Shown piece by piece: positions 61,969 through 64,000 of a DNA stretch of 64,000 nucleotides. Numbering within the stretch: the first letter of the stretch is position 1; the number at the start of each line of letters is the position of its first letter. The position numbers were made by a program, and so were the translations under genes. The DNA is from Gaiellasilicea sp963765705 (GTDB lineage: Bacteria; Actinomycetota; Thermoleophilia; Gaiellales; Gaiellaceae): contig CAVXXJ010000009.1 of the NCBI GenBank assembly GCA_963765705.1, positions 124,001 to 188,000 of the forward strand. Direction: 5' to 3'. The notes under the pieces were generated by a model that was given only the letters and a program-made list of their open reading frames with translations, ran no database searches and was not told the DNA's origin.

Positions 61969-62948
61969 TCAGCGAAAGCCGGGCTCGCGCGAGGCGGCCG
62001 GCAGCGGGCTCTGCGGCAGACCGGGCCTGCGGGCCGCCCTCGTTGTACTCCCCCGGCGCGACGTCGTTCGGCGCATCCGGATGGAAGAGGGACGCGAGGT
62101 GCTGGATCTGGCCGCGACCCGGCCCGAGCTCGAACTGGCCGCCGCCGTAGATGCGCGATCCCGTGCTCGTCGCAGTAGTCGTAGAAGTCGAAGAGCCGCC
62201 GAACCGAGCCGAAGCGCGACGGCTTCGAGTTCAGGCACTCGCGGCGGGAAGCGCGAGCGCCTCGACGTCCGCGACGGAGTGGATCGGGAAGTCCCACGTG
62301 ATCCGCTCGCGGTGCGGCTCGAGCACCGGGCCTGGTCTCGTCGTTCAGGCGCGGGTCCTCGAGCCAGCGCCTCCGGGAACGCCTCGGCGACGCGGCCGTA
62401 GAGCTCCGCCGAGGGCGTCGCGTCGATCCAGTCGCCCTCGTACAGGCCCTTCAGGTCGACGACGTCGACGGCGCCCGTCGCGGCGAGCTCGGCGACGACC
62501 TCGTCCGTCCACGAGTCGCTCGCGTCGAGCTTGAAGCGAAGCGCGGGATAGAGCGTCGAGCCAGCTCGCGCACCGTCGCTCTGCGAGACGACGAACCGGA
62601 CCGGCTGCGGGTCGCGCCCGACCGCGTCCGCGAGCGAGCGTCCGGCCTGGCGCAGCGCGAGGTCGAGCGCCGCCGACTCGAGCCCCCACGTCCGGTAGCC
62701 CGGCTGGCTCGGCGACGAGCTCCGAGAACGAGTCGAGCGTGTGGCTCGCCGGTCAGGTCGGGGAGCTCGTCGTCGGTGAACGCGAGCTGGAGCTTGTCGT
62801 CGTAGCTGACGTCCTCGCCGACGCCCTCCTGCCCGGCCCCGTGCAGGTGGACGACGGTCGTCCGGCGCGTGAAGTGCTTGACGGGAAGCGCGTGCTGCTC
62901 GAGCTCGACGCGCTCGATCGTCAGGCTCAGATCCTTGACGTGCGTCAT
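61969..62948 (-). CDS. Enolase-superfamily protein (MR/MLE type), frameshifted
   Basis: Pieces in several frames: LSLTIERVELEQHALPVKHFTRRTTVVHLHGAGQEGVGEDVSYDD (N-terminal capping domain), GLESAALDLALRQAGRSLADAVG, ALRFKLDASDSWTDEVVAELAATGAVDVVDLKGLYEG, ITWDFPIHSVADVEALAF, LNSKPSRFGSVRRLFDFYDYCDEHGI. The barrel and its Lys/Asp residues fit dipeptide epimerase or o-succinylbenzoate synthase relatives, but the substrate is undetermined. At least four indels. ATG 62948 overlaps the psuG stop (ATGA). Confidence 0.78.
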
Positions 62949-63842
62949 AGAGCGGCATAGGCGACGGCCACCTCTCCTGCGAGCCCCGCGTTGGCGGCGA
63001 TCAGCTCGCGGTTGGCGGCGAGCGTGCGCCCGCCGGATTCACGATGGAGGTACGAGAGCACGAAAGGTGTCACGCCCTGGCCGCCGATGCCCTGCTCGTG
63101 CGCGTCGGCGAGCGCTGCCTCGATCAGCGGCTCGACGTCGTCGAGGCTGTCGCTCGGCGGGGCGGCCGAGCAGGATCGAGGTGTGGCGGCCGAGGCGCCA
63201 GTGCGCGCGCGCGACCTGCGCGGCCTCTCGGCGCGACTCGACGCGCGCCGAGACGGGCGGGCCGCCGTGCGCCGCGTAGAAGAGCGGCAGATCGTCGGTG
63301 CGGTAGCCGAGCACGGGCACGCCGAGCGTCTCGAGCAGCTCTGCCGTCGCGGGCACGTCGAGGATCGACTTCACGCCCGAGGAGACGATCAGCGCCTCGG
63401 TGCGGACGAGCTCGCCGAGGTCGGCCGAGATGTCCGGCGGATCGGGAAAGCCGCGGTGGACGCCGCCGAGGCCGCCGGTGCCCATGAAGCCGATCCCGAC
63501 GGTGCGGCAGGCGGCGAGCGTGCCGCCGACCGTGGTCGCGCCGACGGCGCGCTGGACGAGCGCTGCGGCGAGGTCGCGCGGGCCGACCTTGCGCGCGTCC
63601 GGCGCCGAAGCGCGCCGAGCTCGTCCTCGGTGAGGCCGATCCGCAGCAGGCCGTCGAGGACGCCGATCGTCGCCGGCACCGCGCCGGCGTCGCGGACGCG
63701 CCGCTCGCTCTCGAGCCCCACCTCGACGCCCTCGCCGGGCGGGAACCCGTGCGCGACGAGCGTCGTCTCGAGCGCGACGACGGCCCGCCGCTCCGCCAGC
63801 GCGTGCCCGACCTCGTCCGGAGATGCGGACGAGATCCTTCAC
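62945..63842 (-). CDS. psuG: Pseudouridine-5'-phosphate glycosidase PsuG (frameshifted)
   Basis: Family landmarks in three frames: VKDLVRIS, GLESERRVRDAGAVPATIGVLDGLLRIGLTEDEL, RKVGPRDLAAALVQRAVGATTVGGTLAACRTVGIGFMGTGGLGGVHRG, ISADLGELVRTEALIVSSGVKSILDVPATAELLETLGVPVLGYRTDDLPLFY, and a C-terminal segment ending AANRELIAANAGLAGEVAVAYAAL. Cleaves pseudouridine 5'-phosphate to uracil and ribose 5-phosphate. GTG 63842 overlaps the stop of the kinase gene. Indels near 63800, 63610 and 63165. Confidence 0.88.
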
Positions 63843-64000
63843 GGCATGGAGCCTAGTTTCGCGACGCAGCGAGCCGCCGCGGCGAGCGCCAGCTCCGGTC
63901 CGCCGACGAGATAGCCGGCGGCGAGCGCGTCGCCGGCGCCCGTCGTGTCGAGCGACCTCGGCCGGCACGGCCGGGAGCTCGAGCTCGCCGAAGCGCGCGC
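63839..64000 (-). CDS. PfkB-family kinase, C-terminal part (probable pseudouridine kinase)
   Basis: Partial; the 5' part lies beyond the window. DTTGAGDALAAGYLVGG is PfkB signature 2 with the catalytic Asp, followed by a final helix (ALAAAARCVAKLGSMP). The stop overlaps the psuG start. Linkage to psuG points to pseudouridine kinase (PsuK), which makes the psuG substrate. One indel near 63955. Confidence 0.75.
   Translation of the reverse strand, partial: ARASASSSSRPCRPRSLDTTGAGDALAAGYLVGGPELALAAAARCVAKLGSMP

Overview
This is a GC-rich window from an actinomycete-type chromosome, most likely class Thermoleophilia (Gaiellales or Solirubrobacterales relatives). The assignment is an inference. 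It rests on very high GC, many GTG/TTG starts, leaderless genes with a -10 box 6-8 nt before the start codon, a dnaK-grpE-dnaJ-hspR-clpB operon of actinobacterial layout, inositol-phosphate synthase, and a HicB-like/DUF4097/MFS operon. No phage, plasmid, IS element or CRISPR array is visible. Several conserved genes carry 1-nt frameshifts, clustered at 4.8-5.3, 22.1, 32.6-34.4, 37.4, 53.6-54.1 and 57.6-64.0 kb. These are most simply sequencing or assembly indels, so those genes are described as single frameshifted CDSs.

Layout. 0-3.3 kb: a pair of heterodimeric ABC exporter subunits. 3.4-6.9 kb: a membrane protein divergent from an RHH regulator/small ORF/DUF4097/MFS operon that has a perfect operator between its -35 and -10. 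6.8-13.2 kb: secreted lipase-like hydrolase, ABC-F ATPase with a leader hairpin, small HTH protein, tatA, and a DHA2 efflux pump, with a 175-bp palindrome between the last two. 13.3-17.6 kb: Mpo1-like/SDR fusion, methyltransferase, LuxR regulator, tandem 66-bp repeats and tRNA-Ala(TGC). 17.6-28.9 kb: coiled-coil protein, minimal zincin, rhomboid protease, HEAGH peptidase, YjbQ, lipoprotein, RlmD, DUF429, a presenilin-like membrane protein, a UDG-like protein, and a GT4-PHP fusion. 28.9-34 kb: CDGSH protein, alcohol dehydrogenase, GNAT, an RHH-inositol phosphate synthase fusion, and PgsA-like and PAP2 phospholipid genes.

34.1-40.9 kb is a molybdenum-hydroxylase island: moaA (cofactor), a two-subunit Fe-S/Mo oxidoreductase, an XRE-cupin regulator, a secreted cupredoxin and an XdhC-type maturase. 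A shared TCCAG-N4-CTGGA motif lies upstream of both the enzyme genes and the regulator. 41-47.5 kb: CsbD, MFS, two EamA transporters, an ice-binding-type protein, an L,D-transpeptidase and an M29 aminopeptidase. 47.5-53.8 kb: the HspR-type heat-shock operon behind an 8-bp-arm inverted repeat. 53.8-64 kb: two cupins, an S9 peptidase, a saccharopine dehydrogenase-like protein, oligoendopeptidase F, a nucleosidase, a membrane protein, a GYD protein, a nucleotidyltransferase, an enolase-superfamily protein, and pseudouridine catabolism genes (psuG and a PfkB kinase cut by the window edge).

The most unusual signals are non-coding. They are a dispersed family of hairpins with variable stems (four loci), short palindromes repeated inside coding sequence, several 19-43 bp divergent intergenic regions that look like back-to-back leaderless promoters, and the operator/fusion arrangement at the inositol-phosphate synthase gene.
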